The notes beneath the pieces were generated by a model. That model made no database searches. It saw only the letters and a program-made list of their open reading frames with translations, and was not told where the DNA came from. The position numbers were made by a program, and so were the translations under genes. Positions 25,804 to 38,172 of a stretch of 64,000 nt of DNA are shown here, one piece after another. The stretch spans positions 27,182,266-27,246,265 of the forward strand of contig OX387197.1 of the NCBI GenBank assembly GCA_947561715.1. Direction: 5' to 3'. How positions within the stretch are numbered: the first letter of the stretch is position 1; each line of letters starts with the position of its first letter. Origin of the DNA: Ascidia mentula (taxonomy: Eukaryota > Chordata > Ascidiacea > Phlebobranchia > Ascidiidae).

Positions 25804-28800
25804 TCGAAGAAAAACCGCAGAACCGGCGAAAAAGGAGGCAAGCCCTTCCTTCTGCGGCGTCGGACCCCGAGGCCAGGTGCATACGTCACTGCTGAGAAAT
25901 ATTCATTGACCTTTTCCATCTGCACGAAGAGCGTTGTGTCTACGAAATGTCGGAGTTCAGGGTGCAGATTGTGGAGACCAACACGCATATCATTCTCACT
26001 GAATCGATTATGCATTGTCATATCCACGTGCATCAGTTGAAATAACAAGTTGACATTGAAGGAAAAGACACCAAAGACTCGTCATTGTAGCAAATTAACC
26101 GAACTGTTGCCGCGTGTGGCTTGAAAAGTCCAAGCAAATCTTGTCCAGGTAAAGTCGGCCATTAGATGACGTCACTTACGGCAAACAACAGAAACTTGCT
26201 CAGAATTGAAATGGTTTTCACGTGCTTTGAGCGTGGCAGCTATTGACAACTTCCATCTTGATTTGAATCTTACAAAGTTTCTGTGAACTAAGAATACTTT
26301 ATAATTGTATGAGTTAAACGCTTCATTCCACCAGGAAAATACAATTCCACATTGAGATTATAAATTTGTAAAATATTGCAGACCGAAGCTAATTCTTGTC
26401 CAGTTTCATCGCACAATCCATGCTTTTGCTAATCCACTGTATTTTCCTTCATAATCTTGTGCAAAGTTGTTTGTTTTTGCAAAACGTGAGACGCGTTTCC
26501 CTAATTCTAACTGACCTTTACTTATCATACACATAACAAACACACGTGACTAAGTAGAGACTTTATATCCCATAAGCGTGACGATAATGTTCCGTGACCA
26601 TCAAATTTAAACGGACTTTGTCGGAAGGCTAATCCCAACATAATAAATTCTTTGAAATTTATTTCTATTTGAATTAATACCCTTGGTCTTGCGAAACCAT
26701 AATTAAGGCGTTGATTAAGGCGGAGACGTTTTGGTATTAAGGTGTGGCAAAGGTTTGCATGAATTTCATTAAAACTTGATTTAATTAAAACGGTTTCAGA
26801 CAAATATGTTTCTGAAATATCTCTTGTCATGTAACCAGGGAAAATACAAAGAACAAAAGAATTCCTTAAAAATTATTTTCTTTTAATATGTACCAAAAAC
26901 AGCAATAATTGAAAACGTCTTTGTACGTGACACAAGTTTTTTATGATGTGATAAATGCGTGTTTGTTTCGAAACAATGACGCAAACAGAGTTGTTTTGGA
27001 ACGCATCACAATACCCAATTGTAGTGCGTCAATCACATCATAATATCACAGTTTGGTCGAAGTTCGATCCGGTGTTGTGGTACGTGCAGGGGAAGGAGAG
27101 TACTGTGGTTTTATCCGATGAGAAAAGCCAAACTTAACTTGCTTATCGATGACTGAATGACGTAGTGCGGCTTTGATGCCACGATTTCTGTGGATTGCAG
27201 ACAAGCGGGAGCCGCGAACACGTGATAGCAGGGGGAAATTCTGGGCCGATTCGCATAAGGTTTGTTGCAATAGGTCTGTAATAGCTACTGAAGTGCAAAT
27301 ATTTTTCTCATTGAAAAGCACGATTTCCAGGTCACAAAAAGGATGTGTGACGTCATAGTGCGTCCGTCCAAGTTACTGCGAGTTCCGTACAAAGGGTGGG
27401 CGTGGGAAAATGAGGTCACTTGCTGGAATGACGCCGGTCTTTATTTGAATTGTTTTGCGTCGTCAGAATTGCTTGCGTCAAGACTTTTTTATCAGGATTG
27501 TTGGCACTGCCACGCACTAACTTGTTTGCGTTGGCGTACACTATGGCAATGACAGCCACATACGGTTCAAACTCCGCTAAATTTGCTTGAAGAAAAGTGT
27601 TTTAGCAACATTTCCGTGTTAAATAAATGCTATTCAAACCCCTCAAGCGTCTTGCAAATTAATGCTTCCCACCATTTATAGCTTACGTCACCCACAAAAC
27701 GCCAGAAAGGTTTCAAGGCACCTATTGGAAAACCGAAGGACGTTCGCATCGTATATGATTTCCATAAATATGACAAAAAATTGTATTGTGAAAACACCGG
27801 CACCATTGAAGGTTACAAATGGCACACCGGTTGGAAATCACTGTTGTAAATGTGGCACTTTGCGTTTCTTTGAACTTCAAGTTAAATAAAACTAAATGAA
27901 CTCAGTACTGAGTACAGCCACAATGGTTTGCTGTGAGATTTAAAATAAAGCAAAAACCTTTCCACGAAAGTGTTCGGAAATAGCTGCGAACCTCGGTTCG
28001 TGCGGTGTGTGGAATTGTGTGTGGACAATGAGCCAACTGTGATCGAGCACTCGAACGGACGTGTCTGTGGTTTTAAACAGCGGATGTACCGATATATTGC
28101 CGCACCCGCAAAACTTTGACATCAGCACTCAACATTGTGAGCGATTACTCGGTCACTTTTCACCGTCAAAATTTGGCATAAAGAGTGCGACTGTTTTCTG
28201 GGAACAATCCACTTTGGAGGTTAATTAAGTGTTTACATAAAACCGAAGCCGAATCTGCTTAGCTACCATCGCAATGAACCGCCTACTTTCTAGATTTAAG
28301 GCAAAAATAAACTGTTAAAACCCAAATAGCTGGCTCAATCTATCATAATCCGATTGGCTGAATGCAAGCCACTATTCGTGGCGTTGTGGCCCACGTGGCC
28401 CGGCGTTTATAATCCATGCATCTTATCTCGCTTTCCATCGCAAAATTGGCAGAAAAAAAAAGAACTCCTTGTTTGGCAAATTTGCCATTTCCGAAAACTA
28501 AGACTTTTGCGAGTTTCAGGGAGAGTCGCGTATATGATCGTGTTTGTAGCAATTGAATATCGTGTTTATTATCTGTTCATCGTGTAACGAACTTTCCAAT
28601 GCCGCATAGACTGTCACATTTCCTACGATATCATTCAACCATATAACGTTGAAGGAGTCTGCGATAAATGAACCAAGTACTGTAATTTTACAAAATATAT
28701 AATGTGTATGATCTCCATGGCGTTAATATATTGCGTACATATTCAAATGGATGCTCTTTCAAAAGCCACGAGTTTTTTCACAAGAATAACAATCGGCTAT

Positions 28801-31507
28801 TTTTTATGATTTATGTGAAATCACTACAAGCCACTGTAGGAACAACAATCTAATATTTTCGCTAACATTGAGTGTTGCGGAATTGTTTCCCCTGTCAATA
28901 AAAACTGCCGCAAAACAACAGTGGAACAACATCAGAAAATCTATCGTTTTCCGAATTCAACGAAAGATGAGATTATAGATAGTTGGGGAGGTTCTAAGTC
29001 GTGCGAAAAATCGGCGGGCATTCTACTTCTATTATTAGTCATTGTTTTTATAGATGCGGTTCATCGCAAACGAGCGGATTTTGAAACAAATCGATTCCTG
29101 CAACTCTGTCACAAAGTGGATGATTCATCGTCTGATTCTTCAAAGACCTCCTACACAAATTGCCTGCAGACCTTCCAGGGCAGGAACACCCGCGAGCACC
29201 ATGTGGCCATTTTGATTCAGACTCGATCGCGACTCACATCAGTGATATATGCAGAATCTTCCGTACAACAATCCGCTGCGGTCACCAAACTGTAAGCACA
29301 GATTAAACGCTTCAAAAAACGGTCGAATTTTTGCTCAAGTTCGTTGATTTCAATTTCAGATGCGAAAAAGCTTGTGATCGTCATGGCGCGTAGTGCAAAT
29401 GCATTGCACACTTTTCATCTAGAGCTATAGGTTTGCCACCAAAACATTTGTATCGCCATGATAAATGAACGTAGAAAACGCACCACGTTGTCAACACTGG
29501 ACTGACGGAATGCAGGTGACAAAAGATTTGCAAAAATTATTTTTAGATGCGAGCATTACACAAGTGCATGGGGCATCAGGCAAGTGGAGAAACGAGGATC
29601 AGACAATCTTCTGTCGAAACGTGACACCTAGATTGCCTTAAATGGAGGGTTGGGCCGGCTCAGGCTTCCATATACAGATATATAGGACGTCTAAGTAGGG
29701 ATCAACGGCGGCAGATCCAAGGTTTACGGGGTCACTGCAGAGTTTGACACAATGAGGTCTATTCTTCGAGAACCAAAACGCTTTCCGAGGCAAAACTTCA
29801 ACATCACGGTGCGTGGTTGGGGAAATGCTCTTATCCACACATGGTTCCTCTAGGTCCGGATTAATGCTCGGAAGGTGGTTACGAGAAGCGGGATAAGATC
29901 AGATTAAAACGAAATTGGGTTCGTGGTCAAAGTTGAAAGCCCTGCGCTCCATCGACATGAGTGCTCTCATCCCATTTACTGGAAGGAACCTTGTGTGACG
30001 TCAATAATCATAATTTCATTCGGTTCTTTGTTATAACGACCAACGTTGACAAACTTTTCCGCTTCGTCGAGCGCAGCAGAAACACGTACGTAATCAAGCG
30101 CTGCTTTGGTTTCTCCGACCTTTTCTACATAAACACGGCATCAGCGTGTGTGGCGACCAACCGAATGTTTGCTTTCACAAAATCAATCAGCTTTTGTGTG
30201 AAGCTGACCCCGGAGGATCAACACGAGACCTGGGGGTTGACAATCGTGGGAAACTTCTCATTGCAGCAGAAATCTGCCGCACCCCGACCTCTCTCCTGCA
30301 GCAAAACTCTGCTACGGTTGATTGCAAACTGCCGGATTGCGGTCGAGGCATGAATACAGTCGTCTATTGTCGAACTTTTCCGCTCGAAATCCACGTGTAA
30401 ACATGATCAAGTATTCATACAGCCGCCGAAAGTAGGTCATGCCAACGATATGCGGCAGATCGGTTTAAAGTTCCTGTGATTCTGCACAATACGTTCAAAT
30501 ACAACAGTACTTTCTTGGAGGTCTTACAAGCGCACAAAAAAGGGGTTTTTGCCATCCAGAATAAAAACCTTTGGCCACTCAAGCAAGCACAACTTCGCTT
30601 ACAAAACAATGAAAAAATCCACTAAATTATAACAAATTTTATGTTGAAACAGCTTTTATCGAAATGTTGTTTATTGAAAAGTATTAAAGGGTCACAAAAT
30701 CAGGACAAAAACACGTAACGTTGAAGACGAAATTTTCCGGTAGAAGCGAGGCCACCTGCAGTGCTTTCGAAGCTTTATTTTAAGACCCCTTCTGTTGATC
30801 AACTAGGCGTTGTAGCCTTGTAATCGTTTGGTATTTGTATTATGTGGCATTTTTGAATTGACGTGTTCGTTTCACTGGAATCATTCACTGCAAGAACCAC
30901 TTCAAAGGTACACGGTGTTCCATATATTCCTTGCATCAATTGAAAGCAGTTTATCAACAGACCACCAGTTTCGACGGCGGTTGTGTGGAATGAATGAACA
31001 ATCCATCTTCGTACATATGTGGGCAGACGTTGTACAAAGATCGAAACACCAAAATTCATCTTAAAATATCACGACTCTAGTATGTGTGGGTGGTTTTCCC
31101 AGAACACGTCTTTGATGATATCCACGTGAAGTTCCACATATGATGTTGTTTTTTTGTCACAATTTCTACTTTTGTCGAGTTTTGGTTCCGAGGATGTCGA
31201 ATTCTTCACTGTCTGCACAATAGAAATCATACTATTTAAGCCATGTTTGATTCCGTTCCACGCTTAAAGCGAACACTATACGTTAAATCACTATATGTGG
31301 TTTACTACATGTTAAATCAACATTTTTTTGGGCGACAGGCGGTTTCTTGGATGGCACAAAATACCACAACTAGATCCTGTCACTGCCAGGTATAATGTTA
31401 TTGTAGTTCTACAACTTTACAACAAAGCAATGGACATACAAATTTTTATTCACAGTTTTTTATTTAATCAAAAAATTTCTGTGTTTAAGTGATAAATAAA
31501 CAGATTA
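25804..31507. other. Intergenic desert between the secreted-protein gene and THG1L
   Basis: About 5.7 kb. Short open frames exist on both strands, but none shows splice-consistent extension or a known domain. Two CRE-like TGACGTCA cores are visible (near 26165 and 27348), so the region may carry regulatory elements. A minus-strand stretch at about 30125-30260 reads protein-like for some tens of codons (VSFTQKLIDFVKANIRLV) but is bounded by stops and matches nothing I recognise. No RNA gene or repeat array was seen. Confidence 0.45.
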
Positions 31508-33505
31508 TTAACTGATACTTTGGTTCGAATTCAAATCAACAAACAAAGTAGTGTTTTGGGATACATTTGGTTTTATAAATGTCAGTTGGTTTAACACGGA
31601 CACGAGTTTGGCGCTCAGGCGATTTATGTCGAATAAAATCTGGAAATAGAAACTAAAAGTTAAACACAAAATACCCCGCACCCAACGTACAAACAAGCAA
31701 CTTTGGAAATCTTGCTTTGAAGTTGACATAAATTGCATAAAACGAATTCGCATATCACGTGTTCGGCCGGCCGACTTCAAAGGCGACCACTTCACCGGAA
31801 CAAGCTTACAAGCATCTCTCAAAATACCCGACGGCCGAATGCGATACGGGAGGGCCAGCGGTTTAAATGGAGTTTAGAAGCTAATCTTGGCGCCTGGACT
31901 GGAGGCTAAAAATAACCGTGGCCACTTTACCTTGTCTCGAATTACAACCGTTCCCTTACGGAAGATTTCATCGAGTTTGTTGTAATTGACGCCGAACTGT
32001 GAGAATAAGATCTCATTCTTATCCCCGGATACGGTGCCCTGCAAGGGAAGAAAACAAAACGTCAAGGTGAAAAGGTCACTGTTACACCTGGGTAACGGGG
32101 GGCAGCTGTTTGAAGAGGAAACGACACTTAACCTCCAAACTGTGTCGCATTCACCACAGCTGAAGTTGGCGGAACAAGTGAAGTGTTATCGGTCGGTACT
32201 GGAGGTGATAATAATTTCTTATTCGTCTGTACGATAATTGTCTGATTACGATATGAAGGTCAATTGGTAAGTTGCCGTTGTGGTTTGACCTTGACCTTGA
32301 ATCTGGTATACTCGTTTAACCAATCATTGATTCTTTATGATTCACCCACAGATATTAATTCAAAATTTAAAAAAAGAACATACTTGAGCTGGAAAAACAA
32401 TCACAATGAGCATCCCGCAATGTACGTTTACTATTTCACTAATAAAAAAAGTGGCAAAAAAGTTAAGACTAGCATGGGTTTGACAACTCTTTAGCACCAC
32501 CAGGTAGAAACATACTAGATAAAACCCGACCACTTAATGGAGCTATTACCTTGAGTGAGTGTTGTGCATCTGATGGGGAAATCCCTGAATGAACCAAAGC
32601 CCAAAAAGTTGTGTTGTACAAATTGTTCACATGGCCTGGTTAGAATTCAACACAATTAATTTACATTTAAAACATTTTTTTGTTGTGTTCCACTTACAAT
32701 CAACCTGTCTCCAACTTAAGTAGTCTCGGAGGTTTTTATCACTTGGATAGAGAATGGTGCGACTGTCAAATGATGGGGGGTAAAGTAATTCCTGGTCGGG
32801 AAAGTACGTCTTCCAGTGGAAAACAAAAGCGGATGCAAATTGAGAAACGACCACAGAGGAAAGCTTACTGAAATACACAATAATGTGTTAACCCTAGATT
32901 GTTGCTACAAACTAACACTACGGATTATGTCAGTTAATAAAGGGTAATAAACTGGCTAGGGTACTATGTATTCATCACTGACTGTTTAATTATTACAGTT
33001 TCTTATTAATTAATTTCATTTTTCTCCAGTATGTCTTACCTAAAATACATTTAAAAAAAAATATTACAAAGTGCAGAAGAATGGTAAAAATCAGTTTATA
33101 AGTGTGACCCTGGTTAAGACTAAGTACCTGTAACTACCTTGCCCTCCTGTTGAACGAATCTGTTGACTTCTTGAAAACAAATGAATATTCATCACTTTGT
33201 CCGTATGCCAGAACGATGTCCATCATTGTTTTTAAAACCTCCCTTGCAGCTCTCGTCATTAGTTTCAACGATCTTTCATCGTTGGGCTTTTGAAACTCGT
33301 GTTTGTCAGAGAATTTGTGAAAGTTTCTTCCATCTATCCTCACTACAGGCCAGCAGTTTGGCAGACAGACATCAGAAAGTTCAAATTTCCGGACGTATTC
33401 AAACTGGCTGTTCGTCATCTTTGATCTCCAATTGAGTTTGCAAAGGAAAGAATGAAAGCTTATTGGTATTAATTTATGCTGCAGCTTTTTTATGCCACCT
33501 GTCAT
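31508..33505 (-). CDS. THG1L: tRNA-His guanylyltransferase (THG1L)
   Basis: Adds G at position -1 of tRNA-His by 3'-5' addition, marking it for HisRS; mitochondrial and cytosolic. Exons on the minus strand: 33138-33505, 32698-32867, 32550-32635, 31931-32038 and a last exon beginning at 31639. Conserved blocks in order: [24 protein letters not shown] (metal-binding Asp), [26 protein letters not shown] (catalytic carboxylates), [71 protein letters not shown] start at 33505: a 29-residue basic N-terminus ([20 protein letters not shown]..) precedes [10 protein letters not shown], paralleling the mitochondrial leader of the human protein; a second Met at 33418 could give a cytosolic form. The last exon is uncertain: strict phase gives a stop at 31508-31510, whereas another frame gives an RTRVRVKP-like end, closer to the family, with stop at 31536. 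A likely AATAAA lies near 31443. Confidence 0.9.
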
Positions 33506-33837
33506 TACACTACTACATACCTGCTGAAGAAACACAAGCAACAAAATCAGTTTAATGTTTATGAATACTGGTTGAAAAGCCTTACGCTTCCAGAATGAAA
33601 ATAAAATACATATGACAAAAAAAAAGTATTGGGCAAATATTTCAGCAATACACCACAATATTAAAGTAAAGAACCCAAAAATAATCTTCATGATCTATCT
33701 CCACCTGAAACCCTAAATATCAGTCCAAGCTAAAAAAAATGTATTTCACAATCTTAGACCTCTAGAAGACAGAGTTGTCCATATTAAAACAAGTATGCAA
33801 AGACACATAGATCTGGCATATACAAAGACGAACAAAT

Positions 33838-35647
33838 TTAAACCAGACTTTTTGACATATAAGGACCATCAAGCTCATAACCAAGCTTACGGTAATAATT
33901 CCTTGTTCCCACACCCGATATTACAGTGACCTTAGTTGAGCCGTGTTCTTCCAAGGCAATCCTCTCCGCCTCCTCCATGAGGAGTGTGCCAAACCCCTGA
34001 TGCTGAAATTTTCCAGGATCTCTTGAACTGACTGGTACAACACTGCCATAAACATGCAACTCTCGTACTACTGAAACACCTTTGTCTTTCAGCTCTGGCC
34101 TGAATGCATCGGCAGAGCACTTTCTTAATCGAAGCAACCCAATGAGAATATCCTGCTCTGGGTCTTCATAGGACAAGAAGGTTTCCCACCCACCATTAGC
34201 CGTGTAGTCCCTTCTTATTAATTCCACCTCATAAGGTTTCACTTTATGGTGGATTTCCTGAATTCCAGCCTCCCTAGTCCTGACATCTCGACATGTGGTG
34301 CCAAGATCCTTCATTCGGGCAAGGACAAGCTCTCTCAGGTTACCATGCTCAACACCAGAGGTCACTAGTGGCATTGGTATATCCCTCTGGATTCTGCAAC
34401 AATTCACAAACACAACATTACTTATACAAGCATTCAAGCACAATCTTGTACACAATTAACTGACTCGAAACTTAAAAAGAGCAAATTATTTGAGCAAAAC
34501 TATGAATAGAACTGTGTGATGTCAAAGTAACAGCAACAAAAATCAAGCCAAGTTACCTGTACACTCTAGTCCATGGAGGGACAAGAGCCAGAATCCTTGC
34601 CACAAGGTCGATAAGAGTAGAAGGTGAGTAACTATTGTATCTCCCAGTTTTCCATAGTTCATACAACCCCGTTCCACGTATTACAAGTGTTGGATAAATC
34701 TTCAACCCATCGGCACGGAAAGCTGGATTTTCAAAAAATTCAACAAACTGTTCAATATCCCTCTCCAGGGGCACGTTTGGGAGGTTGGGCATCATATGGA
34801 CGACCACTTTGTAGCCGGAATCCTTTGCAAGTTGGAAGCATTCGGTCACTGCTCTTACAGTATGCCCTCGGTTGGTGTCACGCGCCACATCCTCATACAC
34901 ACTTTGCACACCAATTTCAAGTCGTGTGCACCCATAACTGAGCATCTCACTGAGGTGCTTTTTAAGACAATAGTCTGGTCTGGTTTCTATGGTGATGCCG
35001 ATACATTTTGTTTTGCTTCGTTCGGAATATTTGACAGCTTCAGCAACATTACTGCTCACATGTCCAGACAAAGCATCGTGTAGATTTCGGATGAAGTAAT
35101 CTTTGTAGTTATCGGGAAGAGACATAAACGTCCCGCCCATTACAATGAACTCAACTTTGTCAACTGAATGTCCGAGCTGCTTAAGTTGCTCCACACGGTG
35201 GCGTGTTTGCAGGAAAGGGTCGTATCGGGCCCGGATGGCCCTCATGGAAGTGGGTTCATAGCCAGTATATGATTGGGTCGAGTATTCAAAGTCAGAGTCC
35301 GGACCACCAGGGCAATACACACATATGTTACCGGTCATGTTAATGTGTGGACATCTATGTGGTTTGCACATAACCGCAACCACTGCAATTCCACTTGCAG
35401 TCCTGACTGGTTTTGCCTTTAGTTTTGGCAGTAGAGCACGTTTGTAGCGGCTTGGAACCGCTGCAATGATGTCAGTCAAGCGGGGTTGGGACTTCAATCC
35501 ATGCTTTGATGATATTTGACCTTTAAGTTTGTTGAGGTTAACATCTTTGCTTTCTTCATGAGCTTCGATCAATACCCGCACGATCTCTGCTGTCGATATT
35601 GCAAGAAGTTCTGATTGTGACTGCGTTGGCTCTTTGTTTTTCCCCAT
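33838..35647 (-). CDS. ELP3: Elongator complex protein 3 (ELP3), radical SAM / GNAT tRNA-modifying enzyme
   Basis: Catalytic subunit of Elongator, which installs the cm5 group on wobble uridines of tRNA using acetyl-CoA and S-adenosylmethionine. Two exons on the minus strand, 34557-35647 and 33838-34393, phase 2 junction, 548 residues (human 547). The radical SAM region carries C94, C99, C109 and C112 ([19 protein letters not shown]), followed by [20 protein letters not shown]; the last three cysteines are the Fe4S4 ligands. Further signatures: [60 protein letters not shown]. The C-terminal acetyltransferase domain has [32 protein letters not shown] (acetyl-CoA loop) and [13 protein letters not shown]. 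One of the most conserved proteins of the window. THG1L lies 333 bp downstream in the same orientation. Confidence 0.98.
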
Positions 35648-38172
35648 TGTAAAGACTTAAAACTCACGCAATACAGAAAATAATTTTTGCATTTATTTCG
35701 ATCCAAACTTCTCAAATTTTTCTTCATTAAAAGTAAATATTGTTGTTGAGTTCTTCTTCAGTCAAAATTGTTTTAGCAAAAAAATTAACTAAATATTACT
35801 TTTATACTTAACACAGCCATTAAATCGCAATAGAGAAATCCAACAATAATGAAAAATAAGTTGCAATAGATGTCTAGGGTTTAAATGTGACTATTTAAGG
35901 CATTTAGTCTACTCAATCTCAATCTCTTTCATAACTAACTGCACTGCAATAACTTACAGAAGTGTAACGCAGTTCACACTCCATGAATGCCGATATTATT
36001 CACACATCATGTCTGCATTGTTATACAACATAGTTTGCAAACATATTTCGCAAGTTTCCATTCATTGATAATATTTGGAAAAACCTCAACTTGACGAAGA
36101 ATTGCGCCAGATTGTATCATTGCTAACCACGTGGTCTGTGTCATGGGTGATTGAGCAGGATTTAAATTTGCGTTTTCTGACCACAGATTTATCATTACAA
36201 ATGTTTAAACCAGTTATTAATAGATGTAATGATTTATTCATTTGATTTTCATTTGAAACATTTGATTGATTTGCTACAGGCAGCTCCCCACAAAAATGTA
36301 CTCATTTTAATTTCAATCGAGCTTGAGAGGTAGGTCTGTAGAGAAACTTTTTGATTAAACGTCATTTTTTTTTGTGTATTGAAATTCCGTACAAGCGCAA
36401 CTGGCATGTAGGTCAATCGCTTCGTTTCTATTTCGCCAGATGTGTTAATCTCGCACAGATGTGTTAATCGGTTTATATTTTTAATTTCGAAATCGACGTT
36501 CCTTAATAATCGCATTTTTCTCATTTTCGAAAATATTATAAATACCGTCGCACGGCCTTAAGCCGGGGGGAATATAGAAAACGATATGGACAGAGGATAG
36601 AGAACACTTTCGAAGCGATAGAACTACGCTCTGGACGCTGCGCGTTTTGTGTTGTTTGTTTTGAATCAAGGTATGTTTGTGTTACGTTTTATGTTTGGAT
36701 TAAAAGTCGCAAAGGTAGTTTCTTTGGTAGAAGTGTTTAATAGATTCAGGAGTCAGATATACGGCAGTGTTTCGTTCTGCAAACTTAGGTCCCTGCAGGT
36801 CCCCGGTTTTTGCAGTCGTTCCGTGTTCGCATCGTCGTCGAAATAACTTTGTATAAAATGCGAACCCTGTTGTTACTTCAAGCAGAAACAAAATCCCACA
36901 CAAATCGCTGCATACTAATTACTACCACAACTGCATTGGTTGTACCACTTATTTTATTAATTGACAAACATCAATGGAACACAATGAATAATAAAGAAAA
37001 TTTCTTGCACATGTGCATATTATTAACCAGGTCTGATACAAATAGAACATAGTGCATATAAGTACAATTTGAGCTTAAAACACATTTTTTTATTAAAATA
37101 TTATAAAATATGTTTTAAGCATGCATAATGGAAATGTAATTATATCTTTCTATGCCACATTTTGTCAAACATTTTCAATAAATTTATAGGATGTCCCATT
37201 ACAATTAAACTTGCATAAACTATAAATGTTATCATACAACATGGCAACAGGAAAAAAATTAACATATATGTCATAAATGAAAAACAGTTTGTTGCAGAAA
37301 GTAACAAGTAACATGCTTCCATTACAAATACTCGGGGCAAAAAAAATGCATTTTTAAATGTTTGTAAAACTTGTGATGAATGCTCAGGGTGCACGATTGT
37401 ATCCAGTAATTTTCTCTTATTTGCAATTTTGTTCATGCACAAGAAAAAAACGTTCCGTTAATTGTGGCAATGTAATATACAACTAATTAAGCACATTTCA
37501 ATGAGCAGAAAAGATTCAACCATTCGCCAAACTATTATGTGCTCAGACAAGGGATTATTTTAGAAAACTTACTTAAGTTTTTGGTACAATACAATTAACC
37601 CTAAATTACATACAATGCTAATTAACAAGCTCTAATGTCCCACAACCAACACAGGCTGGTGTTAAAAACAGTGGGCATTTCATTACTGCGTTGCACAAGA
37701 ACAAATGCACGCTGACAGTTTTGTCTGGATGTATCGACAAATTAAAACATAGCAAACAAATGTGAAAAAATACATAAACCCAAAGATGTGGATATATTTG
37801 TTAAATACTGCTCAAAACGTATTATGTCTAAAAGGTATTGTCCTGAGATTTGCTACCAGAGAAAAGAAGAAATGACAGAAAAATATTTTCTGAAAAGTTT
37901 TACCCTCAAAAGAGAAATTTTGTAGTTTGGTGTTGTTTGGAAATGAAATGGGTATGATAACAATCAGTTTTTGGTCACCATGTACAACTGAAGAACTGCA
38001 TACTGTGCAGAAACCCTGAGAAGTTGAGGCATCTGGGCCTTGGAGCCTGTCCACACTTGGTGCTACCGTGCAATTATTTCCGAACTTTATAATTTGCTTG
38101 CTTATTAGCACATTTGGATGGAAGATTGTCGCCTAATTAGCAGCATACTACATGACCTAGTTTCTGTCAAAA
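35648..38172. other. Intergenic region between ELP3 and PANK, with an orphan promoter
   Basis: About 2.5 kb. The left part holds the ELP3 promoter, the right part the 3' UTR of PANK. A TATA-like core promoter and possible first exon lie at 36537-36670 (separate entry). No coding exon with family resemblance was found on either strand. Confidence 0.45.
36537..36670 (+). promoter_or_regulatory. Orphan TATA core promoter with a spliced first exon
   Basis: TATAAATA at 36537-36544 is followed about 25 bp later by a GC-rich block (gcacggccttaagccggg) and about 100 bp without long A/T runs, ending at an excellent donor (AATCAAG|GTATGT, GT at 36671-36672). This looks like a promoter plus non-coding first exon on the plus strand. 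No downstream coding exon was recognised before the opposite-strand PANK gene, so it may drive a non-coding transcript. Pattern recognition only. Confidence 0.3.

Noticed and set aside
25746-26048. Minus-strand frame of 100 codons
   Set aside because: It spans the TATA box and transcription start of the secreted-protein gene and resembles no family.
30125-30260. Protein-like minus-strand stretch (VSFTQKLIDFVKANIRLV)
   Set aside because: Bounded by stops, no family recognised and no splice-consistent extension; kept only as a note on the intergenic region.
33418-33691. Longer THG1L N-terminus starting further upstream ([10 protein letters not shown]..)
   Set aside because: The extra residues are hydrophobic intergenic translation; the basic 29-residue leader from 33505 better fits the family's mitochondrial presequence.
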